DNA of 64,000 bases from Bisporella sp. PMI_857. Taxonomy: Eukaryota > Ascomycota > Leotiomycetes > Helotiales > Helotiaceae. The notes below the pieces were generated by a model. The model ran no database searches. It was not told where the DNA came from and saw only the letters and a list, made by a program, of their open reading frames with translations. Made by a program: the position numbers and the translations under genes. The stretch is taken from the NCBI GenBank assembly GCA_021307315.1, contig JAJSPD010000084.1:1-64000 (forward strand), written 5' to 3'. This document shows, piece after piece, positions 1 to 11,579 of the stretch. Within the stretch, counting starts at the first letter, position 1, and each line of letters opens with the position of its first letter.

Positions 1-115
1 GAGCGTGCCGCTTGCAGCCCTGAAAGTGCTACAGCTGAAAAGCCTTCGGCTGGCTGTTAGGCTGTCACGATGGCCGTCTCTAACCGACCCTGGCTGTTAC
101 AGTCTGGCTGTTACA
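1..115. mobile_element. LTR fragment (truncated by window edge)
   Basis: The first 115 bases match the end of the solo LTR at 235-564: both carry gagcgtgccgcttgcagccc, the acagctgaaaa block and a CTGTTACA terminus. The left part lies outside the window, so the target duplication cannot be tested. The copy has an extra 50 bp or so near its end with two further CTGTTACA motifs. Confidence 0.6.
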
Positions 116-570
116 GGACTTAATCATAAAATTCTGGGAACTTTCGGTGTTTGCATAGAGTTTGAATTGCTTGAAGTCGAGGTACCCTAAATTTTTCTCG
201 GCACGCGGGGTTTCTCGCTACGCAGGGATGGACGTGTAACAAATAGAGGGCAGCAGGAGGGATTGCAATATAACAGATAAAATATGTGACTAGCGATGTC
301 GTTGCAATAGTGATGAATTGATATTAGAAGTATGCTTGTAAGTCCAACATGGAAGGAAAAACTCAAGCTTGCTTTGTTCAGAAGGCTCTAGCTGTTCCTT
401 ATATCTTTCACTGTGCTGTAGCTGTGAGCCTGTGGCTGCTGGAGCTGCTGTAGCTGGAAGCCTGTGGCTGCTGTAGCTGTAAGCCCGTGGCTGGCCATGG
501 GCGGAGCGTGCCGCTTGCAGCCCTGAAAGTACTACAGCTGAAAAACCTTCGGCTGACTGTTACAGGACGT
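116..570. mobile_element. TIR element, right end only
   Basis: The right terminus reads ctacgcagggatggacg, then, after removal of the LTR at 235-564, tta. Its reverse complement TAACGTCCATCCCTGCGT matches the ends of elements at 17619-18323, 21250-22414 and 29725-30244. TA at 571-572 would be the target site. The left end is not visible. The TA target and ACGTC terminus suggest a Tc1/mariner-type non-autonomous element; this is inference. Confidence 0.5.
235..564 (-). mobile_element. solo LTR, TSD GGACG
   Basis: The unit starts TGTAACAAATAG and ends GACTGTTACA, and is flanked by the exact 5-bp direct repeat GGACG (230-234 and 565-569). A TATAAGG motif reads on the minus strand, suggesting that orientation. 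It relates to 46345-46791 (opposite orientation) and to 1-115. The middle holds short CTGTAGCTG-type repeats. It interrupts the end of a TIR element. Confidence 0.88.
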
Positions 571-719
571 TACCCAGAAATTGGGCTAAGCCTGAAGTGA
601 AAGAACCCAAAATGAATTGTACTCCTATGTGATTGAGGTAAGCTACTTTGTAGAAACAGTTATTGCCCAGGCTGAATAAATTGATAGTTAAGTCACTTTT
701 CTTCCATTTTTCTTTTCTT

Positions 720-791
720 GGACATCAAATGACTAAGTTAACTATCATATTTCTTGGCACGGTGGGTTTCTCGCCATGTGGCGAGGGACGT
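720..791. mobile_element. TIR-element end, second copy
   Basis: This stretch ends gtttctcgccatgtggcgagggacgt followed by TA, which resembles the terminus at 200-234/565-570 (ggggtttctcgctacgcagggatggacgt). Only the right terminus can be recognised. An inverted pair, gatagttaa and ttaactatc, lies just inside it. Confidence 0.4.
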
Positions 792-793
792 TA

Positions 794-2609
794 GACTAAA
801 TTTGTGTTTGGATGGCAATTACAGTGGTACCCTGATATTTGTGAGCTCCTCATAACGTATTCCCAGCTCAGCAAACTTGAATGCGTGACGTTGTGCGTGT
901 TTCTGAACCTGTGAAGGTGCTAACTCACGCCGTGTCCGTCCGTATAGTAGGTTAGATGGGATGTAACGGATTGCCAAGAATACAAATCCTTAAGAACTTA
1001 GGTCCAGAGGTCAATATCTAATCTATGGGCTTCAAATGATACTGGATCTTTGGAATTTATTGTAATTATTGTAATTCGACGATACATTGCGTTGTGTCTA
1101 CACCCATGCATATAAGCAATATCCCTACATCTCTATTAAAAATCAAAGAAATGCCTATTCACATCCTGGTGGTGATTGGTACCGAGAAGGGTTGACAACC
1201 TCCTAGAACGAATCTTCAATACTTCCAAGGATCATTGCATGAGCAAATTATTCCAGTGAGCGGCTGCGGGGCCCCACATCGAATGTCACCGCCGATCCAT
1301 TTGTCATGCTATTACTTAGGACCGATGTACCCTCAACACCACTAAAGGAGCATCGTATCATGGGAAATCCTTCCCAGGAGATAGAAGATATACTAAGTGT
1401 TGGATCACTGGCTACTGTGAAAGTTTAGTATGGATGTGTTCATTGCAAAGCAGCTAGCTCACTTCAGAAATATCGTGAAAATAATTGTCAGGAATGACAT
1501 GGAAGGTATTTACAGCACCCGCGGCTCCATACGCGTTAATTTCAACCTCAAGTAGGAATTCTGAATGGCAGGGACTTGGCCGGTCGAGAGGGCTAGTTGG
1601 CGCTGCGGAAATGCTGTGCGGAAAGAAGGCAAGACTGAAAACTCCGAGATAGAAGCCCTTCATAGTGAATGCGAGTGGGACTTTTGACTTAGAAATTGTG
1701 CAAATACGAGACACCCTTTACATATATATACATTCGTTCTATTTATAGTTCTAAATCAGGCACTCTCGGGTCTAAATATAGCTTCTAGGATCATTGGACC
1801 TTAGCTGTACATTGCAAAGACTAGTGCAAAGATCTGCAAGATGAGCAATATTTAGGATTCCTTCTCTTTGAGCGTTTCCGCCCATTCGATGTCAAATTCG
1901 TCGATGTTTGTTAGGTTGATGATGCAGTTTGAAATTGTTTGTGACATCACTTTATTTTGCACTCTTTTCTGTGGAAACTAGCAAGACTTCTCACCGAGAT
2001 TGGCCATCTCATATAAAGTCATCCGTTTGTAGGAGCTGATCATATCCGCACCGATATTAAGACTCCACTTCTTAAACTCGCTAGCTTCGATGTCATCTAT
2101 TTCAGAGTTCTAGGCCTCCTAGCGCAGTCACAGAGCCGGGTACGACGCATTTCTGGTGTATCTGTTTCGTGTAGTACTTGGCTCGACATCATCGATCCAA
2201 CGTTTCCCGGTAAGGCGGATTGGGTATCGGTTCTCTACTGTGATTGCATTCAAGGCTCACGTAGTTCACCTCCCAGCTTTCAGACAAAAGGATGGGTGAA
2301 GCGGCGGGTGAGCTTGGAATGCGTGGAGAAGCGCTTAAGTTAAGATTTCATTTAGGATACTTGATTGATCGGAAATTTCATGCAATTGGGATTAAAAGCG
2401 TGATACATCGAATTAATAATCAGGTAAGTTAAATTAGCGTCTTTGCTTCTAAGTGGAACCTTTGTTTAGTCTATTTCAATATACTGTACCAACCAACGAG
2501 CCTCAAGCCCTCTATAGAGCCGAAGGCTCTCCCCAACGTTACAGCTACTAGTCAGCCACGTACAGTTAACCATTTACGCTAAATTCACATCACCTTGATA
2601 TTGCAGAAT
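794..2609. other. no recognisable gene
   Basis: Both strands contain only short ORFs without family resemblance, the longest being 86 codons on the minus strand at 1454-1714. I see no element termini or RNA gene here. Confidence 0.5.
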
Positions 2610-3363
2610 GCCTGTACAAACGCTAGAGCGGCGAAGCCATATTTAATATAATTGCCTGAACTGCCTTAACATTCTTTTTAAGATCTTTCACCCTAGCATG
2701 AAGTTGGACCTTCTCCTGAGCATGCTTCTGAGCCGCGTCCGAGAATTCTCTACTCCATGTTTCTATTACCGTGCTGCCTATTTCCAAACCAGCATTTGCT
2801 TCTTTATGTTCTCAATGTCAACATCATCCACGCGGCGTATCTTCCTAGGCTTATAGTTTCGCTCTGACTTCTCTTGAGCTCTTGCCCAACCCCTTGTAAA
2901 TGGTCTCGAATACTGTTCTGGGAAAACTCAAAAGTTGCTGAAAATTGTGGAGGATTTGAGCTGGAGTAGGATTTCAAAACTCGTGCACGCTACGGGTATA
3001 TACAATATTTTCGGGGTGGTTGATCTGCTCTGCACTGTGGGTAGGCAACCTACTTCAGATAGAACGAAATCGTCCGAGGACCGTCCATGTTTTGTTCATC
3101 CGGTGAGATAGACAAATATATTCCTAGCCTCCATAGGCACCTTCATCAGCTTTATCGCTTATGCGAGTCTCGAGAGTATTTCCGGCCGCGGCTGTAAGCC
3201 CAAATGGCGTTTGGTTAGACTCTTGTTCGTGCTCGATTTCGGCGATGTTGACAAGCCTCCAATACCGACTGGGTAGTGCTAGCGTCTGACCGCCATGGGA
3301 CATGATTCGCCGGATGAAGCGATCCACGTTATTGCGGCCTTGTTGTTCTTCAGTCCGCCGCAA
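2610..3363 (-). pseudogene. possible degraded coiled-coil gene
   Basis: An ORF at 3124-3363 (79 codons) is followed downstream on the same strand by blocks of charged, heptad-like sequence. These include WSREFSDAAQKHAQEKVQLH near 2690-2760 and a basic segment with KPRKIRRVDDVDIENIKKQ near 2810-2880. They lie in different frames with a stop between them. Together they suggest one decayed gene with a coiled-coil end. I recognise no family. Splicing rather than decay could join some of the pieces. Confidence 0.25.
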
Positions 3364-3369
3364 ATATTG

Positions 3370-4113
3370 AGATGAACATCTCCAGCTGTTTGGGCGTGCT
3401 GTGTGGAGTGAGACTTCAGTGATTCCTATGCATTCCCTTGAAGTTAACCCCAGGTCTAATTCGTCGCCAAGTTGCTGTCAGTAATGTTATATATTCGTGA
3501 TCGCTTTCCCCATTCGGAAGTGACTAGTTATAACTTGGAGGTACATCTCTCCCTCGTAATTGATATCTATTTGTAGGTTGCACAATGTTATCTGGGGAGT
3601 TCCCGCAACCATTTGCCCGGGTCTCGAATTGCATCCAATGAGTTAATTCTAGAAGACGATAGATATCTGTCTTTTACATCATGCTCGGGCTGCAGCAAGT
3701 TTCAGCTTCTCCGATGTCTCCTTTGGTTAAGCCTGTTTTGGGTCCTTCTTCTTTTGCATTTTGGAAGATTTGGGTCGTAAGGATGGTGACCGGGACTCGC
3801 ATCGCCTGTGATGTCATACCAGGCATGTTATTAGAGGTACTGAGATCATTCTACGTAGAACGTCATGGTCATATTATGAAGTGAATGCCACGACACGATA
3901 GGAACTGACTTACCAGATATTTTATCGAAAAGAATTCCCGAATGAGTCTTCTGGACCAGGCGGCGCAATATTCCCCTCTCTGGAGAGTCTTCAGTCGGAT
4001 TTCTCCTTGTGTCCAAAATCTTCTCAACTTTGCCGAATGCATGAACGAAGGGCAATCCTCACTGCTTTTGAAAGCGAGTTTTTCCTGTGGCTTCCATTCA
4101 TGGAATATCATAT
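3370..4113. other. no recognisable gene
   Basis: Short overlapping ORFs occur on both strands (60 to 80 codons), without family resemblance. The right edge is the target of the solo LTR at 4119. Confidence 0.45.
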
Positions 4114-4118
4114 GTTTC

Positions 4119-4478
4119 TGTTAGTACAATTAACTAGAGAGGTTATGTGATCACGCACTTGAACGAAGGGTGTCGTTCACGTGACCCGGAACCTGGTTAT
4201 ATATACTCGTAGTTTCACCGTAGTTAGAACTTATAAAGAACAGACAATGGTTTGCTACGGGTTTAATTGTGTAGGGCTCAGCACCGAGTTTGGACAATTC
4301 TAGTGTATGCTTAGCGGATATTCGATAGCTGCCTGAGGGTTTCGCACCCCGTCTTGGGCGTAATAGAATTGTGTGTGTGCGTAGTTAGAACTTAACACTC
4401 AATCAATCACTCACTCAAGAATACAACAGGCACTCACGTCAGGAACGTGGTGGTGCCCCGTATTAGAGTGAACCCACA
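4119..4478 (+). mobile_element. solo LTR (long form), TSD GTTTC
   Basis: The unit starts TGTTAGTACAATTAAC and ends GTGAACCCACA, with GTTTC on both sides (4114-4118, 4479-4483). A TATATATA motif lies at about 4198-4206. A shorter copy sits in reverse at 17778-17975. The long copy has a 161-bp unit bounded by two copies of CGTAGTTAGAACTTA (4219-4233 and 4380-4394), of which the short copy keeps one. Confidence 0.92.
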
Positions 4479-4483
4479 GTTTC

Positions 4484-5090
4484 TTTCATATATTTATTCG
4501 GAACAATGGTTGCTAGAAGTTTCCTAGGCGTCCCGCGTTTCGTAGGCGGCGGCGCCTTCTCAGCTTCTGCAACCAGCGTCCAACCACTCCGACGCACCGA
4601 TCCATTCTATCATGTTGAAGATAGACGACTTTTTAGAGTGAGTGTGGCTTGCTTCCAGCATGTTGATCCACATCGTGGGTGACCACGTTGAAGGGTTGGT
4701 GTGGCGGAGCCCTGTCCCTCTGCAGCAAGAGTCAAGGCCACTGTGTCTTCGGGCTTTGGCCGTAAACCTCCCAGAATTATTGAATGAACATCCGTTACAA
4801 CTTTCTGACGATCACTCAATCTTCTGCCTCATATTTTAAGAAGGTTATCAAATCCGCCTTTAATATTGCTTACGATGGAATCTTTATCCCGTGATCAAAG
4901 CCGCTGGTATCTTTCAGTCAAGCATTTTCAACATGGAGTGGTACAGTCACAGATATTCGAGTAGCAAAAGTGGCTTATTAACCGTGACGAACAACAACAT
5001 TCTCACAGAAATATACTCACCTAATACTGCTTAATACGAAAGAAAGATAAGCTATATTCGATATATACGGAGCACAAATAAATAATCTGG
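4484..5090. other. no recognisable gene
   Basis: Only short ORFs (65 and 69 codons) lie here, on opposite strands between 4610 and 4839. I see no conserved motif. Confidence 0.45.
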
Positions 5091-5100
5091 ACTAGCAATT

Positions 5101-5376
5101 TTGGAATTTCAGGTGGGAAGTGCAGAGACCCTCCACACTCTCCGAACGAGCACAACAAGATCTTCCCGACTCACAATTCTACGTCATACGGCAAGGCTCG
5201 ACGCTTCAGCCATTCACGAGACAAGGGAACGGCGTTTGGTGAAAGAGCTAATAGAGCGGAGCCGTACATTAAGATGCGATAGATGCCGGCTTCAAAAGCG
5301 ATCGAAGCAACTGCTCGGACGACTCGACGGAACGATTCAGGCATATCGTCGGCATAGGCATGATGTAGAATGTTGA
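5101..5376 (+). pseudogene. fragment of an unrecognised paralogous family
   Basis: The frame encodes about 91 residues. The part with AIHETRE and LIERSRTLRCDRCRLQKR aligns with a minus-strand segment at 9958-10221 (AIHETES and LLRRSLTLRHDRRRLRKR). Both are rich in Arg, Leu and Lys and look helical. The frame has no convincing start and ends in TGA; sequence continues in the same frame to 5577 without obvious relation. I do not recognise the family. The two copies are likely remnants of one gene family. Confidence 0.35.
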
Positions 5377-5789
5377 GGATGCGTGTTAGTGTACCCTGTA
5401 AATTTGGAGGTTTTCTCGGCAGTAATTCCTTTGAATTGCTACGCCTTTGACGTACATATAATGTCATACCCTCGGATTAGACCCCTAGAGGTGAAGCAAA
5501 TTGTCAAGGGTCCGAAAATCAACTTCTGGCTATCCTCTCAACTAGATAAAACAACGATAAACAAGAATTTCCTATAGTCTCGAAACCGCTTATTATTCTA
5601 TATCATGAGTTCAATTAGGTCGATTTGGTCATTTGTGTGACGGAATGAGGTGTGGGACACGTGCTTCGATATCATGTGATCTTATTTAACTTCTCCGAAA
5701 AGCGCGAGCGATCCTTAATCTTCTTCTTGGTTCCTCGTGCTAGGTCTTGTATCTAGAATCAGTACATGACCTGACTTAATGCCTCAAAA

Positions 5790-5832
5790 TTTGGTCGATT
5801 TGGTCAATGTGGTCAATGTGGTCAATATGATT
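5790..5832. repeat. short TTGGTCAATG-type repeat
   Basis: Three to four imperfect copies of a TTGGTCAAT/GTGGTCAAT unit lie in tandem. The same unit forms a much longer array at 52258-52399. Confidence 0.55.
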
Positions 5833-5989
5833 CGCCCACGTTGGCTGTTCTTTGTTAACCACATTGAGGCCTTCCCTCCAATGAACAGAACGGCAAAATC
5901 CTGCTGCGAGCCTCCTGCTGGTGGACACGTAATTTTGTTCCTGAAATGATAACTGTATTCGGGAGTCTAAAATAGACTCTCCAACTCAT

Positions 5990-6340
5990 CTCCAATCATG
6001 GATGCTAGCTTATGAGGCAAGATCCAAGATATCCCTTCGAGTTTCCATGAAACGCTGGTGCCGCCGCTGCAGCGATGAATACCGAATCCACAATTCCGTC
6101 GCTTGACCACTCATGTCATTCATCCCCCTTTATGTACTTGATAGAATTGCCGCATTACTTCCGCCATTTCCTTTTTATTTTCTGTGATCACACTATCAAC
6201 CGCTGATAGAGGCGGATGTTGGTAACCACTTGCGATAGTCTCTGTCTCATGATCCAGAATATACCTTCGAGTGTCCCCCAAACAGTTGCGTCGTCGCAGA
6301 GGTTGTTTCCTTAACTCCTTTGAGCGATCATCTATCAAAC
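5990..6340 (-). other. duplicated segment with 72-codon ORF
   Basis: The minus strand has an ORF at 6120-6338. Its block with LRRRNCLGDTRRYILDHE resembles a second block (LQRRHQRFMETRRDILDLAS) at about 6010-6075. At DNA level the two share the pattern ccttcgagt preceded by atcca and followed by cgccgc/cgtcgc. This looks like an old tandem duplication of a small coding segment. It lies downstream of the NFX1-type pseudogene on the same strand and could be its diverged tail. No function recognised. Confidence 0.3.
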
Positions 6341-6514
6341 GATACCTCTCAGTCCCACGCGAACGATGATATGGCGGATTTAATTTTGCTATCTCTGTTT
6401 TGGTCTCCCTGAGGAGGCTATTAATGGCCGATATCTGCGTCCTCTTGCACTTGAGCTGAGGTTCATTGTACCTGCCAAAATCATCGTCGTCATCGACCGT
6501 AATTGCTGACTCTG

Positions 6515-7763
6515 CTAATCGTTAGCAAGGTCCATGCGAAATTGAGATAATACTTTACCGATCTCGTTGGGGTGAGTAATGATAGGCTCATCTATTTCCT
6601 TAAACCTTCGCTTGGATCGCGGACGCCGAGTCTTGTCACCTGATGGCTGGTCTGACAGGTTCTGGGGAGGCTCCTGATAACCGCACGGTGGGCAAGGGCC
6701 AGCATGGCAGATAAACTCGCAAGGGCGATCACAACACGACTTCCCTCCCGAAGCCCGAGAGCAGGCTCGTCCACAAGAATGAGGGGGCAACCCAGGCAAT
6801 GAACATGGCTGTACTTGCTTACCGCACCAACAGGTATAATTCCGCGGTAATATATTCTAAGCCAGATTACATTAGGGACAGCGCCATCCGTCCAGGACAT
6901 CCCTTCCAAAGAGCTTCGCTGGGGCAAGCTCGACTTTCACCCACCGCTTGATACTGCAAATCCGACACGGCCACATAGGCGACCCCGGCCCCACAACATT
7001 ATTGCAGATGAGGCATTCGTAGTGATCTTGTCTAATATCTTCATGTATGGGTCTGCTGAGACCTAGCGCTTTTCCTCCCTCTTTATCCAAGGCAGACGGG
7101 ATTAGGCACGGCGAGAGCGGGGCTGCGAAAGGACGAAAAGTGGCTGGCTGGGTGATCGAGCGTTGCTCCATGGTTGACGGAATGTTGGGTGGAGCGTTCA
7201 GCTTTGGTAACACGGTCTCCGACCTCTCGCCCAACAAAGGTCGTCCGTTGGACTGGATACTCCCTCCTGTAGAGCCATTGATGGTGGGAAAGGTCTTATG
7301 TCTGGCGACTGGAGACCCGAGCATAGTGAGCGTTACTGCTGCCAGAAGCAGATCGCTTGATAGTTCCATCGAACCATTAATGGTGCGCTGGATCCTACGT
7401 ATAGGGCCAACACCGTTGGGTCTCATAGTCGTAGGACCCAGTCTGGAGGGGGCCACTGTTGACGTTAGCATCGGCTGCAAATTGGATGTAGACAGACCCG
7501 TGCTATGAATGACAGATATCGTCAGCGAGCTCTCCTGTACTGGAGCGGTCCATTTAAAATACCTTCCGTCACTGGCTGTGGCGGGGGGTCTTCCGCCGTT
7601 GGTGGGCTCTCCTCAGAACTTTCCGCAGCTTGGCCGCCTCCAGAGGGGCATTCCACGGGTGTGAGGCTGTGGGAAGGTGGAAAGCGTTCAGAGGGACTCT
7701 CTGAGTCCAGAGGTTCTTTTGCTGTGGTGAGTTGTGTCTTTTCGATGATCTGAGAACAGCCAT
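6515..7763 (-). pseudogene. NFX1-type zinc-finger protein pseudogene
   Basis: On the minus strand a low-complexity N-terminal part leads to a RING-like block (YECLICNNVVG then CRIC), a WRCP block, YTCWCGK, and an NFX1 finger beginning LPPHSCGRAC and ending CHAGPCPPCGY. This order (RING, WRCP-CN, YTCWC, PGLPPHSC) is that of the fungal NFX1/FAP1 family, nuclear zinc-finger regulators. The copy is dead: TAA interrupts WRCP/CN and TAG interrupts NLA/NILP (about 6870-6900). The RING also lacks the segment with its His and third Cys pair, and only one or two fingers follow where the family has many. The TAG fits a CAG-to-TAG change. The frames shift in the N-terminal region. Confidence 0.75.
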
Positions 7764-7769
7764 GTTAGG

Positions 7770-9957
7770 AAGTATTCTAAGTAGTTTTGGTGATGGTAAA
7801 TGTAAGGTGAGTAATGCTGAGAAACTTATTGGGGGATCTCAGGTCCTTATGGAAGGTGCGCGTAGTCTAAACTTCGAACCATGACGTGTACCCATGCCGT
7901 GGCACCGATATCAAACAAGCAGTGTGCATGAAATCTACTGCAGCAGGCGGGATGACTCGCGCTGTTGATATGCCGTGGGACGTTGATGGCAATGCTCGGC
8001 CTGGGAGCAACGCTCACCATCTGAAATCATGAAGTTCAACGCGGGTTAAAGGATCCGTAACCGTGCCCCACCAATTGGGAATCAGATGATCCCAGCACCG
8101 GGTGGTTGGCATGAAAAAGGATTCGGCTAGTGCTTAGTCCACTACTCAGACGGGACACCAAGCAGCTAAAGCATATCTGCGAGATATTGCGAAGCAGAAT
8201 GTCTGCAGTCGGTCACTTTCCATGATGTACATCCAGCCACTAAGACGAGAGATGGAAGCTCAGCCAATGATCCGCATAATATGAGCCATCCTTCGGCCAG
8301 CGTGACGAAAGCCAAGCTTCCATCATATGTGGAAAGGAACCTTGTACAAGGTGCATCAATTCAAACCGTAACTTGGCTCAGAGGAGAGCTGGATGTTTGT
8401 GCCGCTGGCGGATAAACATTAGTGGTCCAAGTGGCTCCTCGGTTAAGCCCCTGCCAAGCCACCACGTCAAGTCCTCGGCCAACAATACAATTCCTACGAC
8501 ATTCTACCCAACATGTCAAGCCTCGAATCTCCACCACAATTTCTACATCCGCATCATGCCTTTTTTTCCCCACATCATCCATCTATGCTTTCTCGACTCG
8601 TACCTGATTCTGTGGATCATGCATGATGGCGGCTTGGTTTGAGCTTTTCGGCGCATGTCAAGGGAAAGCTTCCAAATCTTCCAAATTTTCCAGTCGGCAC
8701 CTGTCTAGATCCCCATGGATCAACATGCCACAGGCAGGGTGACTGAATTCTTATTATGGCCAAATTTCGGAGGCGCAGTGACAACAGTGTCTTTAATGGA
8801 TCACATCATCCTGAAGCAGACAGGCAAGTGGGTCCCATGGATTACCATCCTATTGCCACATGATGCAGGGTGACTGAGCTCTAGTCGCGGGAACGGCAAC
8901 GATTCTGTCATTTGCCCTAGTATCTTGAATGCCTGATTGGAGATAGTAGAGCTGTGATCGTGAGCGAATCCTCAAGTTTGTGATGGCGTTTGTTACTCAG
9001 CCAAGTCGTACGGGCATAATTATTCGTGCTTCGACTCGAATTGCCCCTGCGCAGATCTGCCACCTCGCTGGGAGCATCCAACATGAGGTCACGAATGCAA
9101 GAGCAGGCTATGCTTTAGCAAGTGGGACCTTCTCCGCCCTGTTCTGGCCGATTTGTTGACGCCAATGGAGGAAGCACCTGGATTGGTCCTGCATTTGTTT
9201 TGAGATCCATTCCTGGCTGAGAATCGTACGCACGATGATGCCCGTTTCCCGCATGATTCGAGCTGAGCCACGAGACTGAACCTATGGGAATACGCTTCTC
9301 TCCTGCTAGATGTCACTGCTTTCAGTCGCATGGCGTTGGCATAACGTCGGGGATCCAAAGATCCAGAGGCACCAAAAGATGCGAGCTGGCTATCCCACAA
9401 ATTCCACCCGCGTTGCTGATATTTGAAGAGACAGGGCGGGTCAGAGCTCGAATTAGACCTTTTTATAAGTATCTGGGGTAAAAAAGAGCCAGTCGTAAAA
9501 GTCTGGTTAGAGAACGCTGTTGTGCCATGAAAAAAAGACTTTAGCAGCACCTAGAGAGCGGGACTTGTCATGGGAAGGAGGCTTTTAGGCTAGTGTCCAT
9601 GTATGTGGAAGAGCAGTTTAATTTGCTTGGACGGTGCAGAGTAAACTTGTGCAAATAGTATGCTGCGGATATGTACCGCATCCTGCTAGACATTCCAGGG
9701 AAATTCTTCTGCCCTGGGTAAGGGCTTGATTCTGAGCAACTACGTTAGCCCCCCTGGAGTAATCCATCCCGAGCTCTGTAGTCTAATCCGGAGCCTATCC
9801 TCCACAGCAACCAAAAGAGCCATCCGCCTACGTCACCTGCACTCGTCGAGATATCCAACTCATGGGATATCGTCGGTAGTCAAAAACCGCTCCCCTCGAA
9901 CTCAAAAATTATTGCCCCACCACCTCTGGTAATGGTAAATGGTCCCGCTCAGCCTCT
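7770..9957. other. no recognisable gene
   Basis: Several ORFs of 60 to 153 codons exist. The longest, on the minus strand at 9089-9550, is rich in Ser, Arg and Phe and shows no domain. I see no repeats with clear ends. Confidence 0.45.
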
Positions 9958-10221
9958 TCAGCAAATGCTGAGCTCGCTTTCGAAGCCGGCGTCTGTCGTG
10001 TCGCAAAGTTAAGCTCCGCCTCAACAGGTCTTTGACTGCTCGGCGGACTCTGTTTCGTGGATGGCTTGCGCATTGAACCTGACGATGTGACTCAGTTCCG
10101 TGAGGCGAAAAGAGATATCCTTTTGTGCGCGATCATCAAATGAGTACTGCATTTTCTGCACCTGATATCTCAAATCCCAAAATTGCTTGTTACAAGTTAG
10201 TGCTTTAGTCCAAACTTCCAT
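9958..10221 (-). pseudogene. second fragment of the unrecognised paralogous family
   Basis: The minus-strand frame begins MEVWTKALTCNKQFWDLRYQ at 10221 and runs through LSHIVRFNAQAIHETES. It breaks at a frameshift or stop near 10021 and continues as LLRRSLTLRHDRRRLRKR and LLKRLSGTI. The region from AIHETE on aligns with 5160-5350. The sequence looks helical and basic. Function unknown. Confidence 0.35.
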
Positions 10222-11578
10222 GAAATAACTTACATATTTTGAGATCTAGCATCACATGAGACAATGATTCGGCCTGAACTGCTCGTTGATTTCAGTCAAT
10301 GAATCCATATCATCACCAATTTGACGCTCGCTGTGATACATGTCCATTCTCTGAGTACGCTGATTCGTAGCAGAGCAAACGATACCCTGATGATACGCCG
10401 TGCTCACATGTCATGGAGCCTTGATCGATTCCTGGCCCCCCCCGGCTTGCACCCAGAGACTTCAAATTGTCGCCCGTACGCTCTCGCTCGACACAATTGG
10501 ATAAGGAAGCCTGGCAGAGGAAATACGCCGGAGAAAGCTCATACTTATAGTGGTGGGAGATTAGGCATCCACAAGATAGGCTCTAGCACCGGGGGGGGGG
10601 AGGTTTAACCGGCGCGCTTAGGTCGGTTTATTAATCGTTCGTAATCGACGCTTAACTTTACAAGAATGTGAAGCGTCAAATGATCGAAGCTGTAAAGAAG
10701 CGGAACGTAGTTAGGGCTAGTGAAAAAGTCACTGATTAGCCCAATGCCGAAGAATAATAGATCCTTCATTTGACATGACGATGGATTTACCCACACTGTT
10801 ACATGGTGAGAAGAGAGCTCTCACTCTCACAGTCTTGCGAAAAAGGTACATTACACCTACGACTGCGAGAACAAATTAAGGGACAGCACCACCTTCGACG
10901 CCGAGTAATCTTCGACTGATGTGAAATGCGCACGTGAGGCTGCATAGTTTGAGCTACTGTACCATCGAGGCGACAAGGGCGGGTGTTCAACGAAGCAGCA
11001 TCAGAATTATCCATAACCCGACTTTTGTTATAGTAATACTGTAACCCTCTGTTATAGCTTTTGGAAGTAACGAGTAAAGGGTGATGACAATGATGAGAAT
11101 GAGTTACTATCGCTACGAGGATTACTGAGACAAACGACCCACAGCACGCTCTTCTCGCTTACCGAAGCAGATACAGTGAGATGAGCAGTAATCTGTGTAG
11201 TAACCAACATCCCCAGGAGATAAGTATCCCAGGTATCCGTAATGTCATATGACTTCGGAATATTTCAACATCGTACAGTACTGTATCCTATATATGCCTG
11301 TCCATGATAATCGTCATCAAGGAAATCGTCGCCGCAGCTAGATCTGTACAGCCGCAATTCCGGATATGGGTCAAGCAGACCGTATTAAGCAATCTAGCTG
11401 AGCTGAGCCGGGCAAAGATCATCATAGTCGTTGATGACAGATAGCCTTTAGCAGCTATGACGGGCGGGAATGCTTTTCAAATCACCAGTACCACCGGGTC
11501 TGACTGATGACGGCATAATCTAGTAATTTATTTTTAATATACACGCCGTTATGCTCGAACCGAATTTTGTGAATGGCA
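10222..11578. other. no recognisable gene
   Basis: Short ORFs only. A poly-G run of about ten bases lies near 10592. The last few hundred bases should include the promoter of the Ras-like gene, but I see no clear TATA element close to its start. Confidence 0.45.
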
Positions 11579-11579
11579 A

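Noticed and set aside
7047..7508. 153-codon ORF on the plus strand
   Set aside because: Antisense to the NFX1-type pseudogene, where clear family motifs exist.
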